Source: a virus
Virus record (IMG/VR): IMGVR_UViG_3300047558_000119
Span: 1-43,447 of that record
Length of the DNA stretch: 43,447 bases
Reading direction: 5' to 3' (one strand)
In this document: positions 13,061 to 23,356 of the stretch, piece after piece
Numbering within the stretch: the first letter of the stretch is position 1
Layout: each line of letters starts with the position of its first letter
Made by a program: the position numbers and the translations under genes
The notes under the pieces: generated by a model
Seen by the model: only the letters and a program-made list of their open reading frames with translations
What the model was told of the DNA's origin: nothing
The model's database searches: none

Positions 13061-13352
13061 CGTCTTCCACCTTTGGTTTGCTGCCACTGCCCTTGCGGCC
13101 AGAGATAGCTCCCATTGCGCCGACGCCCATGAAGGCGATGGCTTTCAGGATTTCCAGGAACACGGCGTCGATTGGAGCCAGCACCTCGTCCTGCTTTTCA
13201 AAACCGATCAGCCACAGCACGCCGAACGCGATGACCAGCACCATGACGGTGATGGACTTCACGACGAACGACCATGTGCTTATCTCGATCTGTTCTTCTG
13301 TTGGTTGTGGACGGTTAATCCACGCGATGATGAGTTCTTTGAACCATGTCAT
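13044..13352 (-). CDS. Two-segment holin or antiholin-like protein
   Basis: A 102-residue protein with a membrane segment at about residues 29-51 (VVKSITVMVLVIAFGVLWLI) and a second weaker one at 66-84 (LEILKAIAFMGVGAMGAISG). The C-terminus is charged and polar. Its start overlaps the upstream spanin-like gene stop, and its end overlaps the next gene start. A second holin or an antiholin in the lysis cassette is the likely role. Confidence 0.65.
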   Translation of the reverse strand: MTWFKELIIAWINRPQPTEEQIEISTWSFVVKSITVMVLVIAFGVLWLIGFEKQDEVLAPIDAVFLEILKAIAFMGVGAMGAISGRKGSGSKPKVEDDGQPA

Positions 13353-13573
13353 TCCTTGCCTTTCTCGGTGTTTTCCACCGCTTTCAATAAACGCTCTAAC
13401 TTCTCTCTCTCTTCACGCAACACCAGCGCTGCCTTTGCAGACTCACGCTCCTGTCGCTTGAACTGGCCGTCCTTTATCCACAGCTGCAACACCAACCAGA
13501 AGGTCAACGCGCAGAGGCACATGACTAGGAATCCAAGAAATGCGGCAAGCCACAAACTTTCCCACTTAAACAT
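13349..13573 (-). CDS. Inner-membrane spanin-like protein (Rz type)
   Basis: A 74-residue protein: one N-terminal membrane segment (SLWLAAFLGFLVMCLCALTF) followed by a charged helix (KRQERESAKAALVLREEREK). That is the shape of Rz i-spanins, which span the periplasm during lysis. ATG 13573 is preferred over 13588. I found no embedded Rz1 lipoprotein with a lipobox, so the partner is missing or different. Confidence 0.55.
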   Translation of the reverse strand: MFKWESLWLAAFLGFLVMCLCALTFWLVLQLWIKDGQFKRQERESAKAALVLREEREKLERLLKAVENTEKGKE

Positions 13574-14303
13574 TTGCAACCATCCCAATCAAAAGCCAGA
13601 ACCAGACGATGACTAGGCTTGTAAAAAACGCCATGACGTTGCGGTCAATGCGGTCGCTTCTCACTTGAGCTGCCTTCGCTTCGCGCCACGCCTTCTCACG
13701 CTTTTGCTTGAGCTGGCGAGCTGCCTGTCCGATGGCAACCTTGTCCTGCATTTCCTTGAACTGCGACCAGATGGGGCCGATCTGCCATGGGGCATTCGTC
13801 GTCATCAACGTCATTAGCTTTGGGTAGGCTGCATCCAGCTCCACCTGCAACTGCGTCAGCTCAAGAACCTCCTTCTGGTCAATCACATCCTTGTCAAAGA
13901 CTTCGGCGTATCGCTTTTCAGTGAACTCCTTTAGGTACGCGTACTTGTCAAACCACTCGCCAACATGGCCAATGAATTGCTGGACGATTTCGTCTTGTGT
14001 TGGGATGTGATCGACGTAGCCGTCGTCCTTTTTCTTTGATTTCTTTTTCGCCACAGGCTCTGGCGCGGCGGTGGCGGCGGCTGGCTCGGGCTGAGCGCTT
14101 CGATCAGGTTTAGCAGGCGCACCCAATAAACCCTTGAGCCATCCCCAAATGCCGGTGACTTCTGCGTAGATTTTTTTGGCGTCGGCCACGCCGCCTTCAA
14201 CCGTTTTCTTAACGCGCTGAATCTCGACAGAGCCTTCGCGCAGGCAGTCGCAGCAATACTGGATGCCGCTATACGCAGCGCGCATGGCTTGCAGGGCGAG
14301 CAT
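13566..14303 (-). CDS. Tail-anchored phage protein, unknown
   Basis: A 245-residue protein starting MLALQAMRAAYSGIQYCCDC; a GTG at 14318 would add five residues next to the giant gene's stop. The middle is a Lys-rich disordered patch (AKKKSKKKD) followed by long helices, and the C-terminus is a single membrane segment (NVMAFFTSLVIVWFWLLIGM). It sits between the giant virion protein and the lysis genes. It may be a virion-associated membrane protein or an unrecognised lysis component. Confidence 0.65.
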   Translation of the reverse strand: MLALQAMRAAYSGIQYCCDCLREGSVEIQRVKKTVEGGVADAKKIYAEVTGIWGWLKGLLGAPAKPDRSAQPEPAAATAAPEPVAKKKSKKKDDGYVDHIPTQDEIVQQFIGHVGEWFDKYAYLKEFTEKRYAEVFDKDVIDQKEVLELTQLQVELDAAYPKLMTLMTTNAPWQIGPIWSQFKEMQDKVAIGQAARQLKQKREKAWREAKAAQVRSDRIDRNVMAFFTSLVIVWFWLLIGMVANV

Positions 14304-14319
14304 GATTTCCGGTCCCACA

Positions 14320-17300
14320 TCAGAACGTCCCTTGCTCGCCAGCCTTCTCGCCGGTCTTCTTTTGCTTGCTCTCTTTTTCGCCAGCCAGCCAGTCCTGGAG
14401 CTGGGCCTTGAATGCGGGTGACGACATATACATGTACGACGCACCCAGGCCAGCGCCCACCACTGGACCGCCAGGCAGGTAGCCAGTGGCGTAGGCCAGG
14501 CCAGGCTGAGCAATCAGCTCATAGACGCCACGCACTGCACCGCGCTCAGCTGAGTTGGTCTTCTCGCTGTTGAGCACGAAGAGCTTGGCGATGCGCTCGA
14601 TGGCTTGAAAGATGAATGAGCCAGTCGCACCGGCCAAGATGTTGGACAGGTCGCGCTGGTACTTCACACCCAGGAATGCGTTGTAGAGCGGGTCGGCCAA
14701 ACCAGTGAAGCCAGCGCGGCTGAATGCCAACGACGCCAGCCACTTGATGGGGAAGCCGCCTTCTTTTTTCTCTTCTTCGTCCCACTTCTCAGGGTTGAGC
14801 AAAGCCTCGCGAGCGACCGTCACCAACAGGTGGCCAAGGTACAGGCTGGCCAACGGAGCGATGACTTGTGTGGCGGCCACTTGAGCTGCGTATGCTTTGC
14901 CGCCGCGGTCGTACTCGCGGCCAACCTTTTTGAACGACTTGACTGCGACGTTGCGGAAGAACGCCATTGAGAACGACAGCAAGCCGTACACAAGGCGACC
15001 AACGCTGGTGTTGGATGCGTAGGGTCGGTCAATGGCTGTCGGGCTTTGGATGGCCTGGTTGACCAGGCGACCCACCATGACTGCATAGAGCTTGCCCATT
15101 TCAGTCAGGCTGCCGTCGACGTCGATCACCTCGTCGTGACGTGGCACGCGACCGGTGAACTCACGCGACCAATTCACAAAGTCCTGGAGCTGAGCGCCAC
15201 GCAAGCCAGCGTCGATCAGCTCGTCCTTGGCAAAGCCCTTGTCGCGTGCGCTGGCTGTGTCGTCGTCCAACACTTGAGCCAGCTCCATCACATAGCTGCC
15301 AGCCAGCTGCATGGACGCACGGCGCTGAGCGTTGGTCAAACCAGTCAGGCCGACTCGACGGAAGAAGTTGGCCGACGCACGGGTCATTGAGGATGACTCA
15401 GCGACAGTGCCACCCAAGCGGTTGGCGATCATCTCGTCAGCCAGGTCACCCGACACAATGCCAAGCACACGTGCCATGGCGCGTCGCTCGCGAACGCTGC
15501 CGCTCTTGCCGATTTCTTGGATGGTCAGGGCCAAGCCCTTGAACGCGTCCAGTGGCTTGCCAGTCTGCAAAGCCACTGTCATGGGTTCAGCCAACGACGT
15601 CAGCACCACGCGACCAAGCAAAGCCATTTGGCCAAGCCCGTGCACAAAGCCCAAAGTGCGGTTCAGCTCGTTTGGCAATTGCGAGCGGTCAGTGCCAGTC
15701 ACTTGACCAACGATCTTCTGCACCATCTCGCGGTCGTCCTTGCGCACACCGGCCTTCACCATGGTGTCCAACAAGCGATACAGCTTGGTGTTTGTTTCCT
15801 TGCTGTTGCGAGCGTCTTTGCCGAAGCGAGTGTTGTACTCAGACTTGCGCACCGACATTTGCACGTATGACGTGATGCGCTCGATTGGGTCTTGGATGTA
15901 ATACTTGGACAGAATCTTGTCCGCTTCTGGTGGCAGCGCACGACCCTTGAGGAATGAACCGGCAGGTGAGTGCGAGCTGAAATCAGTGGGCGAGCCGTAG
16001 CTGATTCGCACCTGGTATTCGGCTGCGGCTTTTGCTGACCACTCATCGCGAACCAAGTCGTAGGCCGCCTCAAAGACGTCACCGTTCTCGTCCAAGAACT
16101 CATTGATTGCTGCCTGTGCTTTGTCAGCCTTGTCTGCTGCGTCTTCCTCGGCAGCATTGGCTTGGTCAAGTGCACGCAACAGCTTGGCCAACTCTTTCTT
16201 GGCGGTGCGGTATTCACCCAAGCGTGGGTCGCCAACCATCTCAGCTTCTTTGATGCGCTTGTCCAGTGCGTCTAGTGCGACTGAAATGTCGTCAGCTTCC
16301 ATCGGGCGCTCGGTGTCGCGCTCAAAGACGATCTTGTAAACCTCAGTGGCGTCCTTCACGAACTCAGCGTCGTTGGCTGTCACCAGCGGCTCGTCGATCA
16401 GGCGTGGCAAGTAGCCCTGGTCCTTGACAAAACCAATATCCAGGCCAGCGTTGCGGTTGTAGTAGTAGACGTCGGTCATCAACTCACGCAGCGCTGCGGC
16501 CAGTTTGTTCAAGTCGGAACCAGCGGTGGCCGCCGCCTCGTTGCCGGTAGCTGTCAGCATGTCTGTGAGCTTGGCCAAGTCCTCGTCGCTCAACAGGTCG
16601 GCGTTGTGGTTGCCAGAGATGTTGGATAGGCGTGTCAGCAAGCGACGTGTCTCGCGCTCGACTGCCTCGGCATACGTGCCACCAGTGCCAGTCTCTTTGC
16701 CAGCGCCAGGGTTGGTTGCCAAACGCTCTGTCACTTGACGAATGGCTTTGGCCGCCGCCAGGTTGCCTTGCTTTTGGTAGTACGACTCCATGGACAGCAA
16801 GACGCCACGGTTTGTCTCAATGGCTGCACGCACGTAGTCGCCCATGCGTTTCATCAAAGGGCGGTCATCGTTGGGGCGCAGCGCCAGCTTTTCGTGCTCG
16901 CGCTGGCGGACGACCCATGCGCGCTTCTCAGCATCCCACATGGCACGGATGCCTGTCGACTGAGCGGACCGTTGTTGGTCGGCAAAGTAGACACTTGGGT
17001 CAGAAAGACGCACGTTGGTTGGCAGCGTGGCAGACAACTCGCCGTCGGGGTTGAGCAACGCCTGCTCGCGCATGGCATCAAACAACAAGTCGTAGGCGCG
17101 GAAAATGTTGAACCGGTCAGAGTCCTTGGGGAAAGTCTTGGCCAGGCGAATCTCTGCATCGTTGAGGTATGCAGCGTCACCTTTGCCAATGAACTCGGTT
17201 GAGCCACCGGCTGCTTCCACCTTGTGTGCGACGTAGGCTTCAAACGAGCGGGCCAACATCTCTGTTGGTTTGCGCCAATAGTTGGGGTCGCTGCCAGTCG

Positions 17301-20300
17301 TCTTAGCAAACTCACCGGCATTCTTGTAGAACTGGCTGCGGTCGTTGCGACTCTTTGATGCGCCAGCGATGATGCGCTCCAGGTCGGCTTTGAGCTTGGT
17401 GGTGTCTTGGCCCTTTTGCTCAGCTGCCTCGATCTTTCGCTCCAGGTCCATGATCTTGGCCGACTGCTCAGCCTGGTCAAAGAACATGGTGTTCATCAAC
17501 AGGCGGAATGAGTCACGCACGTTCTCTGGCATCTTGTCGCTGAACGACTCGCCGTCACGAACGTAGCCAGACAGCGTGTCGGTGATACCTTCCAACGACG
17601 TCAGCAAGTGGTAGTCAAGCGCGTGGCCCCATTCATGGGCAAACGAGTTTGAGCGACCAGGCATTGCGATGGTCGGAACTTGTGACTTGATGCCTTCGGT
17701 ATGGCCACCGCCACCAGTGCCCTGTGGAAAGTAAGCGCCCAAGAAGTCGCCCTGGCTGGTCATGGCCAAGCCAAGTGTGCCGCCCAAGCCAATGGCTGAG
17801 GTAGGCAGGTCCAGCACGTGAGTCATCAATTGCAGGCCGCGGTATGCGTCAAGCAACTGGTCGATGGAATCGCGGACGTTGGCCTTTTCGGACTTCTGCA
17901 CGAAGGCCAGGCCGTAAGTGTTTTTCAGGCCGTCGGCAAGAATCTTGAACTGACGGGCCGGTGGCAACAACTCAGCCTCGGCTGGGTCATAGCCTAGCTC
18001 GACGAAGGCGTCACGGTAGATGCTTTGGCGGTCGGTGAACGAGACTTTGCGGAATAAGGAGTCCTGGCCAGTGCCTTTGACGCGTTGGCTTTTTGCGGGG
18101 CCATCGTCTTGGCTGCCGCGCTGACGGCTCGGCGTGCTTGCGCCTTGGTCATTCCCGTCAGGTCCACCGGCTCGCTCATTTACATCACCGGATTCGGTTT
18201 GATCGGAGCTTCCTTGGCCTGCTTCGTTCGACGTGCGTCCCCGATCTGCGGTGTCGAGAAGTGGGCTTGTTGAGCTGCGACCTCCAAGCGTTTGCCCGAC
18301 GCGACGAACGAAGGGAGCGACCGCTGGTGGCCGACTTGCGTGAACGCCTTGCTCAGCGCTGCCATCGCTTGAGGGCTGGCTGGTCGCTTCGGCGTCGAAG
18401 AGGGTTCCATTGTCGGGTTTTCGATTTCGTTCATTGCGTTGCTCCACGGCTGAGCGGGTTAGCTCTTGGGGTGAGGGTGGCGAGCCTCCCAGCAAGTCCT
18501 CGGTGTCTTGGCGCTTGGCGAAGTCAACGTAGGCTTTGAGCACGTCGTTGATCGCGTCACGGCCAACGGCACGGGACAGGTCTTCATTGTAGAAGGCGCG
18601 TACAAATTCATCAACGATTGGGTTGCGCTCGCTCACCATGTCGTTTTGAGCAAGCCATTCCTGCACGCGGGACTTGTTTTGGCGCAGCTGGTCGACGGTG
18701 CGAGCCGCCGTCACCAGCTCTTGTGTCACGTCATAGCCGGATGAGATGACGCCTTCGCGTGCCATACGACGCATTTGCAGCCAGGCTGGGGCGCTGTCAA
18801 ACAAGGCGTTGCCGATTGACTTGATGTTGTCGTCGGTGCTGTCGATGAGCTTGGCCAGCAACTCACGGTCGTCGTATGCGGCGGCCAACAAGGCGCGACG
18901 GATGCGCGTCACGCCATCTGGCGAAACATTGCCGTAGTCGTCCAGCATGCCATTGCGCTGAGCCTGTGGTAGCTGACCAATGAATGCGCGAACGAAATCA
19001 CGGTTGGCTGCCGACGTAATGTCGCCACCGGTCCACACGTCGACCACGCTGTCCTTGAGCGCAGACACGTCGATCTTGGCGCGCTCCACTGGCGTGAGGT
19101 CCATGGTGGCTGACTGATTTGATTCTTGAACGAAAGCCACGCGCTCTTGAGGCGTCATGGGTGTGACGCGCTCACGCACCAACACCGGCTCGTTGATGCC
19201 GGTGGTGTCGTAGCCAAGGCTCTTGAGGTAGTCGCGGTACGCCTGAGCACGCTCAGGGAACATAGCGAAGGCGCGACGGATGGACTGCACGCGGCCATTG
19301 CCAGACTCAACAATCATGTCGGGGCCAATGATCGGAGCGCCACGGTCGGCTTCTGCTGACTGGCCAAGACGTTGTGGGTCGAGCTGGCTGGCGATGTTGT
19401 TGATCTGCTCGTCGCTGGCTGCACGTGAACGGTCACGTGGCTGCAAGTCACCGCTGGCAGGCTTCAACTCGCTGGCGTCAATGATGCGCATGCGGGTTTC
19501 AACCTGGCGACCAGTGACGGTCGACACGCGGTGGGTGTCGCCACCGCTTGGCGCAGGGGCCGCCTGGGGTGCGCTTGGCTCGGTTGAGCTAGAGGCGGGG
19601 GCGGGCTGTTCTTTGGGCTTGAAATTGGAGCGAACCAGCTCGTCGGCTTGCTCGGTGGTCAAAGGCTGAGCGCCAACGCCTTGCGGGTTGAACTGGTTGG
19701 CCAACGCATAGCCCTTCTGATTGAGCTTGCCTTCGCCGTCCAACATGCCGTTGGCAGTCAGCAACTCTTTGACGTCGCCGTCCTTCAAGTTGCCGTTCAT
19801 GGCGTCGGTCATGCCCATGTAGATGGCCACGGACGATGGCAGCTTTGCGCTTTCAGCCACCGGCTCTGGTGGTGGTGTCGATTCAGCTGGCGCTTGAGCG
19901 ACAGGAGGCTCAGGGTTTTGCACGTTCTGAGTCGGCTGAGTCTTGGGAATCAGGTCATCAAACGACACTGGAGCTGCTTGCAGCTGAGCGCGGTCAGGGC
20001 TGAGTGAGTCGACGGCAGCCTTGCGGGTTGCGTCTTGATTGAGCGCAACTTGCTCAATGTCGGCCTGAATTGCACGTGCCAGTGCTGAGCCTGGTGCAAC
20101 GACCGGCTCCACTTTGGACTGGTAGAACTCTTTGGCCAGGTCAATACTCTTTGCGCCACCAGCCATACCGCCTGAAATCAACAGGGTTTGCATGAACTGC
20201 TTGCGGAATGCGTCGGCCACGCTCATCTCTTCATTGCTGAGTCCGGCCTGCATTTCGGCCTTGTTCTGGCCGACAGCTGTGATGGTTTCGGTGGCTTGCT

Positions 20301-21270
20301 CAGAAGCCAGCGAGCCAGCCTTTTGCGTCAGCTCAGTCAGGCGTGCGCCCTTGGCAGCACGTGCTGGGGCTGAGAATGCTTTGAGGAAAAGCGCATTGCT
20401 GACGGCTTCTGGAATTGCCTCCCAAGCGCCGTACTTGACGGCTGCTGAGTCAAAGTCTTTAAGGGCTTTGCTCCACTCTTGTTCGGTCAGCTCGCTGCCG
20501 TAGAGCTTTTTGGCCTGAGTGTTCAGGTTGTCGCGCACGCGGCCAAGAAATTCGTCTTTGCTGGCGCGGTAGCTCACCGTGCCGGATGCGGCCATACCAG
20601 CGCCAACGCCCACAGCTGGGTTGGCTGTCGCGGTTGTTGCCGCCGCCCCAGCGATGGCTGAGGTAACCATGGTGGTAAGGCTGTAACCCAACGACTCACC
20701 GAATCCAGTCAGCCCTTCGTAGTTGGGGTCTACCTTTTTCTTCGGAGCTGACGTCGCCGTGATGGCGCGGTCCAGCATGCCGTCGTCAGTCGCACCCATA
20801 TTGCCGCCACGGATGGCGCGCAAGGCGGTGTTGGCAGCCGCAGCTGGTACGCGTGGCAGGTCGTTGGCCACCACAGCGGCAGCTTCTGGCACGGCCTGAG
20901 TCAGTGGTCGACCTTCGGGGTTGAACATTGGTCGATTGCCGCCAGCGTCGCGATACACCTGGTCAACGGATGAGCCACGCTCGGCAGCGATACGACGTGC
21001 GGCCAGCTCGTTGGCTGAGCGAGCACGGTTGCCACCAAGTCCCAAGAACTCGGCAGCGCGCTCAACGAGCGTAGGCTCGTATGGGCGCATCTCAGGTCCA
21101 TTGAGAACAGTACCAGTAGCCGCCCCGCCAACTGGTCCCGATTCTTCCGCAGCCGCAGGAGTGGCCGACGCGGTGGCCTGGGGCGGAGCTGCTGGAATTA
21201 GGTCGTCAAAACTGACTCCGGCAGGGGCTTGCTTCTGTTTTGGAATCAGGTCGTCAAAATTGACTGTCAT
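14320..21270 (-). CDS. Giant polyvalent virion protein with ParB-like and metallopeptidase domains
   Basis: A 2316-residue protein, the largest in the phage. The N-terminus is Ala/Pro-rich with two FDDLIP motifs (residues 5-10 and 21-26) and a third near 437. Residues about 600-760 contain GAPIIGPDMIVESGNGRVQS, a DdrB/ParB-like nuclease-fold domain. SFAHEWGHALDYH carries HEWGH at 1212-1216, a zincin metallopeptidase motif found in large polyvalent phage proteins. Long helical regions follow, with a C-terminal part resembling LPD-type domains. It is probably packaged with DNA and injected, like T7 gp16 or DarB-type proteins; no lytic transglycosylase motif was found. Confidence 0.85.
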   Translation of the reverse strand: MTVNFDDLIPKQKQAPAGVSFDDLIPAAPPQATASATPAAAEESGPVGGAATGTVLNGPEMRPYEPTLVERAAEFLGLGGNRARSANELAARRIAAERGSSVDQVYRDAGGNRPMFNPEGRPLTQAVPEAAAVVANDLPRVPAAAANTALRAIRGGNMGATDDGMLDRAITATSAPKKKVDPNYEGLTGFGESLGYSLTTMVTSAIAGAAATTATANPAVGVGAGMAASGTVSYRASKDEFLGRVRDNLNTQAKKLYGSELTEQEWSKALKDFDSAAVKYGAWEAIPEAVSNALFLKAFSAPARAAKGARLTELTQKAGSLASEQATETITAVGQNKAEMQAGLSNEEMSVADAFRKQFMQTLLISGGMAGGAKSIDLAKEFYQSKVEPVVAPGSALARAIQADIEQVALNQDATRKAAVDSLSPDRAQLQAAPVSFDDLIPKTQPTQNVQNPEPPVAQAPAESTPPPEPVAESAKLPSSVAIYMGMTDAMNGNLKDGDVKELLTANGMLDGEGKLNQKGYALANQFNPQGVGAQPLTTEQADELVRSNFKPKEQPAPASSSTEPSAPQAAPAPSGGDTHRVSTVTGRQVETRMRIIDASELKPASGDLQPRDRSRAASDEQINNIASQLDPQRLGQSAEADRGAPIIGPDMIVESGNGRVQSIRRAFAMFPERAQAYRDYLKSLGYDTTGINEPVLVRERVTPMTPQERVAFVQESNQSATMDLTPVERAKIDVSALKDSVVDVWTGGDITSAANRDFVRAFIGQLPQAQRNGMLDDYGNVSPDGVTRIRRALLAAAYDDRELLAKLIDSTDDNIKSIGNALFDSAPAWLQMRRMAREGVISSGYDVTQELVTAARTVDQLRQNKSRVQEWLAQNDMVSERNPIVDEFVRAFYNEDLSRAVGRDAINDVLKAYVDFAKRQDTEDLLGGSPPSPQELTRSAVEQRNERNRKPDNGTLFDAEATSQPSSDGSAEQGVHASRPPAVAPFVRRVGQTLGGRSSTSPLLDTADRGRTSNEAGQGSSDQTESGDVNERAGGPDGNDQGASTPSRQRGSQDDGPAKSQRVKGTGQDSLFRKVSFTDRQSIYRDAFVELGYDPAEAELLPPARQFKILADGLKNTYGLAFVQKSEKANVRDSIDQLLDAYRGLQLMTHVLDLPTSAIGLGGTLGLAMTSQGDFLGAYFPQGTGGGGHTEGIKSQVPTIAMPGRSNSFAHEWGHALDYHLLTSLEGITDTLSGYVRDGESFSDKMPENVRDSFRLLMNTMFFDQAEQSAKIMDLERKIEAAEQKGQDTTKLKADLERIIAGASKSRNDRSQFYKNAGEFAKTTGSDPNYWRKPTEMLARSFEAYVAHKVEAAGGSTEFIGKGDAAYLNDAEIRLAKTFPKDSDRFNIFRAYDLLFDAMREQALLNPDGELSATLPTNVRLSDPSVYFADQQRSAQSTGIRAMWDAEKRAWVVRQREHEKLALRPNDDRPLMKRMGDYVRAAIETNRGVLLSMESYYQKQGNLAAAKAIRQVTERLATNPGAGKETGTGGTYAEAVERETRRLLTRLSNISGNHNADLLSDEDLAKLTDMLTATGNEAAATAGSDLNKLAAALRELMTDVYYYNRNAGLDIGFVKDQGYLPRLIDEPLVTANDAEFVKDATEVYKIVFERDTERPMEADDISVALDALDKRIKEAEMVGDPRLGEYRTAKKELAKLLRALDQANAAEEDAADKADKAQAAINEFLDENGDVFEAAYDLVRDEWSAKAAAEYQVRISYGSPTDFSSHSPAGSFLKGRALPPEADKILSKYYIQDPIERITSYVQMSVRKSEYNTRFGKDARNSKETNTKLYRLLDTMVKAGVRKDDREMVQKIVGQVTGTDRSQLPNELNRTLGFVHGLGQMALLGRVVLTSLAEPMTVALQTGKPLDAFKGLALTIQEIGKSGSVRERRAMARVLGIVSGDLADEMIANRLGGTVAESSSMTRASANFFRRVGLTGLTNAQRRASMQLAGSYVMELAQVLDDDTASARDKGFAKDELIDAGLRGAQLQDFVNWSREFTGRVPRHDEVIDVDGSLTEMGKLYAVMVGRLVNQAIQSPTAIDRPYASNTSVGRLVYGLLSFSMAFFRNVAVKSFKKVGREYDRGGKAYAAQVAATQVIAPLASLYLGHLLVTVAREALLNPEKWDEEEKKEGGFPIKWLASLAFSRAGFTGLADPLYNAFLGVKYQRDLSNILAGATGSFIFQAIERIAKLFVLNSEKTNSAERGAVRGVYELIAQPGLAYATGYLPGGPVVGAGLGASYMYMSSPAFKAQLQDWLAGEKESKQKKTGEKAGEQGTF

Positions 21271-21272
21271 GC

Positions 21273-22553
21273 TTAAAGCCCCACTGGTTCGATGCCGTTG
21301 TCTTTGAGTCGTTTGATTACTGCGGCGCGGTTTGCGCCCTTGTTGATCGCGTCACGTGCCTTTGCAATTGCGTCGGCATTTGCGCCACCGCCTGCACCTG
21401 GCTGACGTTGCAGCGTTTTCTTGTCAGAGCGCAGCATGCGTGACTCGGTGTTGATGCTCACGCCGTTGACGGTTTCACCACCGCGCAGGCGTTGAATCAC
21501 ATCGTCAGCAGCTGCCGCTGGGTTTTTGTTTGTCTGCCAAACATTGCCAGCCTCGGCCAACAAGCCAGAAACAGTTTCTGGTGAAACTGTGATGCCTTGT
21601 TCTTTCATCTGAGCTTCGATGATTGACTGCATCTTGTTGCTGGCCGCCACCGGTACAGCTGACGTCTTGTTTACGCCACTGCCTGGTGTCGTCTTCTCAC
21701 GGCCTTCCACGGCATCGCCACCCAGGCTGCCTGGCTTTTGAATCTGGCCAGTGCCAAGGGTTGCGCGACCACGCACGACGTATTGGCCATTTTCATTTGG
21801 CTCAATGCCCATGGCTTTGCCCTGGGTGGGAGTGACGATGGTGTCGGTGTTGTTGCCAGCGGTGATCGGCTTGTTGTCAACGCTGTACTTGTTGCGACGG
21901 TCAGCGCCAGCTTGGCGGACGCCTTCAAGCGACTTGGCTTCACCGCTGTCACGCGACGAAATGGCGTCTTGACGGCCAGTGGTAAGGGCTGTCTGCGTGT
22001 TAGGCGCATGCACGCCGACGAACGGCGCGTAACCCAATGCTGAGTCAGGTTTGTCGCCAGCCATGCGTCGCAGATATTCAGCTTGACCCGCGGCTTTGAG
22101 CACGTCTTCGAGCTTCATGCCGCGAATGTCAGCCTCTTGAATGGCACGCGCCATTTTCTCTTGTGATGTGGCGTATGGCAAAAACATTGGCGCGCTGGAT
22201 GCTGGCTCAATCTTTTGGGTGAGCACGTTGTTCCAGTCAATCGGAGCTGGCTCTTTGTAGTCAGGGTTGCGCTTGAGCTGGTCATCACGCAGAACGCCAC
22301 CGCCAAGAATCAACTCGGCCAGCGTGCTGGGTGCAGTCATCACTGCATCGTTCTTGTCTCGCAAGCCGCGGGTTTCTTCGCGGTACTTGCCAGCATGAGC
22401 GCGAGACATGTCAGCGTTGGCTGCGTAGTTCTCTGCATGCGCCGTGTTCAAGGCGTCTTTTCCACCAGGGAAAAGCGTTGCAGCCAAACCCTCAAAGGCT
22501 TGGCCCATGCCAGGGTTGGCATATTGGTAAAACGGGTTTTGACGGTATGGCAT
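21273..22553 (-). CDS. Internal virion protein, 426 residues
   Basis: Starts MPYRQNPFYQYANPGMGQAF after a good ribosome site (AAGGAGCG). The protein is polar, Ala/Gln/Asn-rich and largely helical, with no membrane segment. Its end, AKARDAINKGANRAAVIKRL, resembles C-terminal helices of large phage internal proteins. It lies in the T7-like position for an internal core protein (gp15-like place), two bases upstream of the giant gene. Assignment rests on position and composition. Confidence 0.65.
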   Translation of the reverse strand: MPYRQNPFYQYANPGMGQAFEGLAATLFPGGKDALNTAHAENYAANADMSRAHAGKYREETRGLRDKNDAVMTAPSTLAELILGGGVLRDDQLKRNPDYKEPAPIDWNNVLTQKIEPASSAPMFLPYATSQEKMARAIQEADIRGMKLEDVLKAAGQAEYLRRMAGDKPDSALGYAPFVGVHAPNTQTALTTGRQDAISSRDSGEAKSLEGVRQAGADRRNKYSVDNKPITAGNNTDTIVTPTQGKAMGIEPNENGQYVVRGRATLGTGQIQKPGSLGGDAVEGREKTTPGSGVNKTSAVPVAASNKMQSIIEAQMKEQGITVSPETVSGLLAEAGNVWQTNKNPAAAADDVIQRLRGGETVNGVSINTESRMLRSDKKTLQRQPGAGGGANADAIAKARDAINKGANRAAVIKRLKDNGIEPVGL

Positions 22554-22564
22554 TGCTGCGCTCC

Positions 22565-23347
22565 TTACTTGATTCCAAGCGAGTTCAATGATGTGCCTGG
22601 CGCACGCAGGCCAATGCCACCACTGCTGCTGACGGTGGGCAATGCGTAGATGCTGTCAGAGCCAGTCGTTGGCTTGTCTTTTGGTTGGTTCATGTATGCC
22701 AAGCCACCCATTGACAGCCCGTAGAACAGGTCGCCCATGGTTGGATTGGCCGGTTTGATTTGCTGTGTCTCAAAGAACTTGCCAGCTGGCGCTTGGATTT
22801 CTTGATTGGCCACATTGGATGAGCCTTGAGCAAAGTTTTGCAGCATGCCAGCGACTTGCTTGTTGCGAATTTGAGCTTGGTTTTTGTCAATGAACACTTG
22901 GCCAAGCGCTTGTGTCTTGGCCAGGTTCTCTGCATTGCGAGTTGCGTCACCGGATGCGGCGGCAGAAGCTGACGCTTCACGGTCCGCCACTGGCCCGACA
23001 GCCTTTGGTACTGCCACGCTGCCAGATTGGTGGGCCAGTGCGCTCTTGAACACGTCAGCGATGGCCGCTGACTTTGCGCCAATGTCCGCCTCGACGTTGC
23101 CGTATTGAGCCTTGGATGCGTTTACCGAATCAGCAACAGCGCGTGCCATCTGCTGCTGACGTGCAATCTCCTGGTCGCGAATGGCGATCTGTTTGGCAAG
23201 CGTCTGCTTTTCAAAAGCGACACGTTGACGAATCTGGTCCGTCTGACGCGCCCACATGTCCATGGATGCGCGGCTCGACTCATAAGCGTTGAGCGCATTG
23301 CCCACCGCCCCAAGTGCATAGAGTTGACCGTTTGTGACGTCTGCCAT
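22565..23347 (-). CDS. Internal virion protein, 260 residues
   Basis: Starts MADVTNGQLYALGAVGNALN after TAAGGAGC. A long Gln/Ala-rich helix (ARQTDQIRQRVAFEKQTLAK onward) is followed by an Ala/Ser-rich middle and a Gly/Ser end. It is the second gene of the internal virion block. No enzymatic motif seen. Confidence 0.6.
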   Translation of the reverse strand: MADVTNGQLYALGAVGNALNAYESSRASMDMWARQTDQIRQRVAFEKQTLAKQIAIRDQEIARQQQMARAVADSVNASKAQYGNVEADIGAKSAAIADVFKSALAHQSGSVAVPKAVGPVADREASASAAASGDATRNAENLAKTQALGQVFIDKNQAQIRNKQVAGMLQNFAQGSSNVANQEIQAPAGKFFETQQIKPANPTMGDLFYGLSMGGLAYMNQPKDKPTTGSDSIYALPTVSSSGGIGLRAPGTSLNSLGIK

Positions 23348-23356
23348 ATCAGCTCC

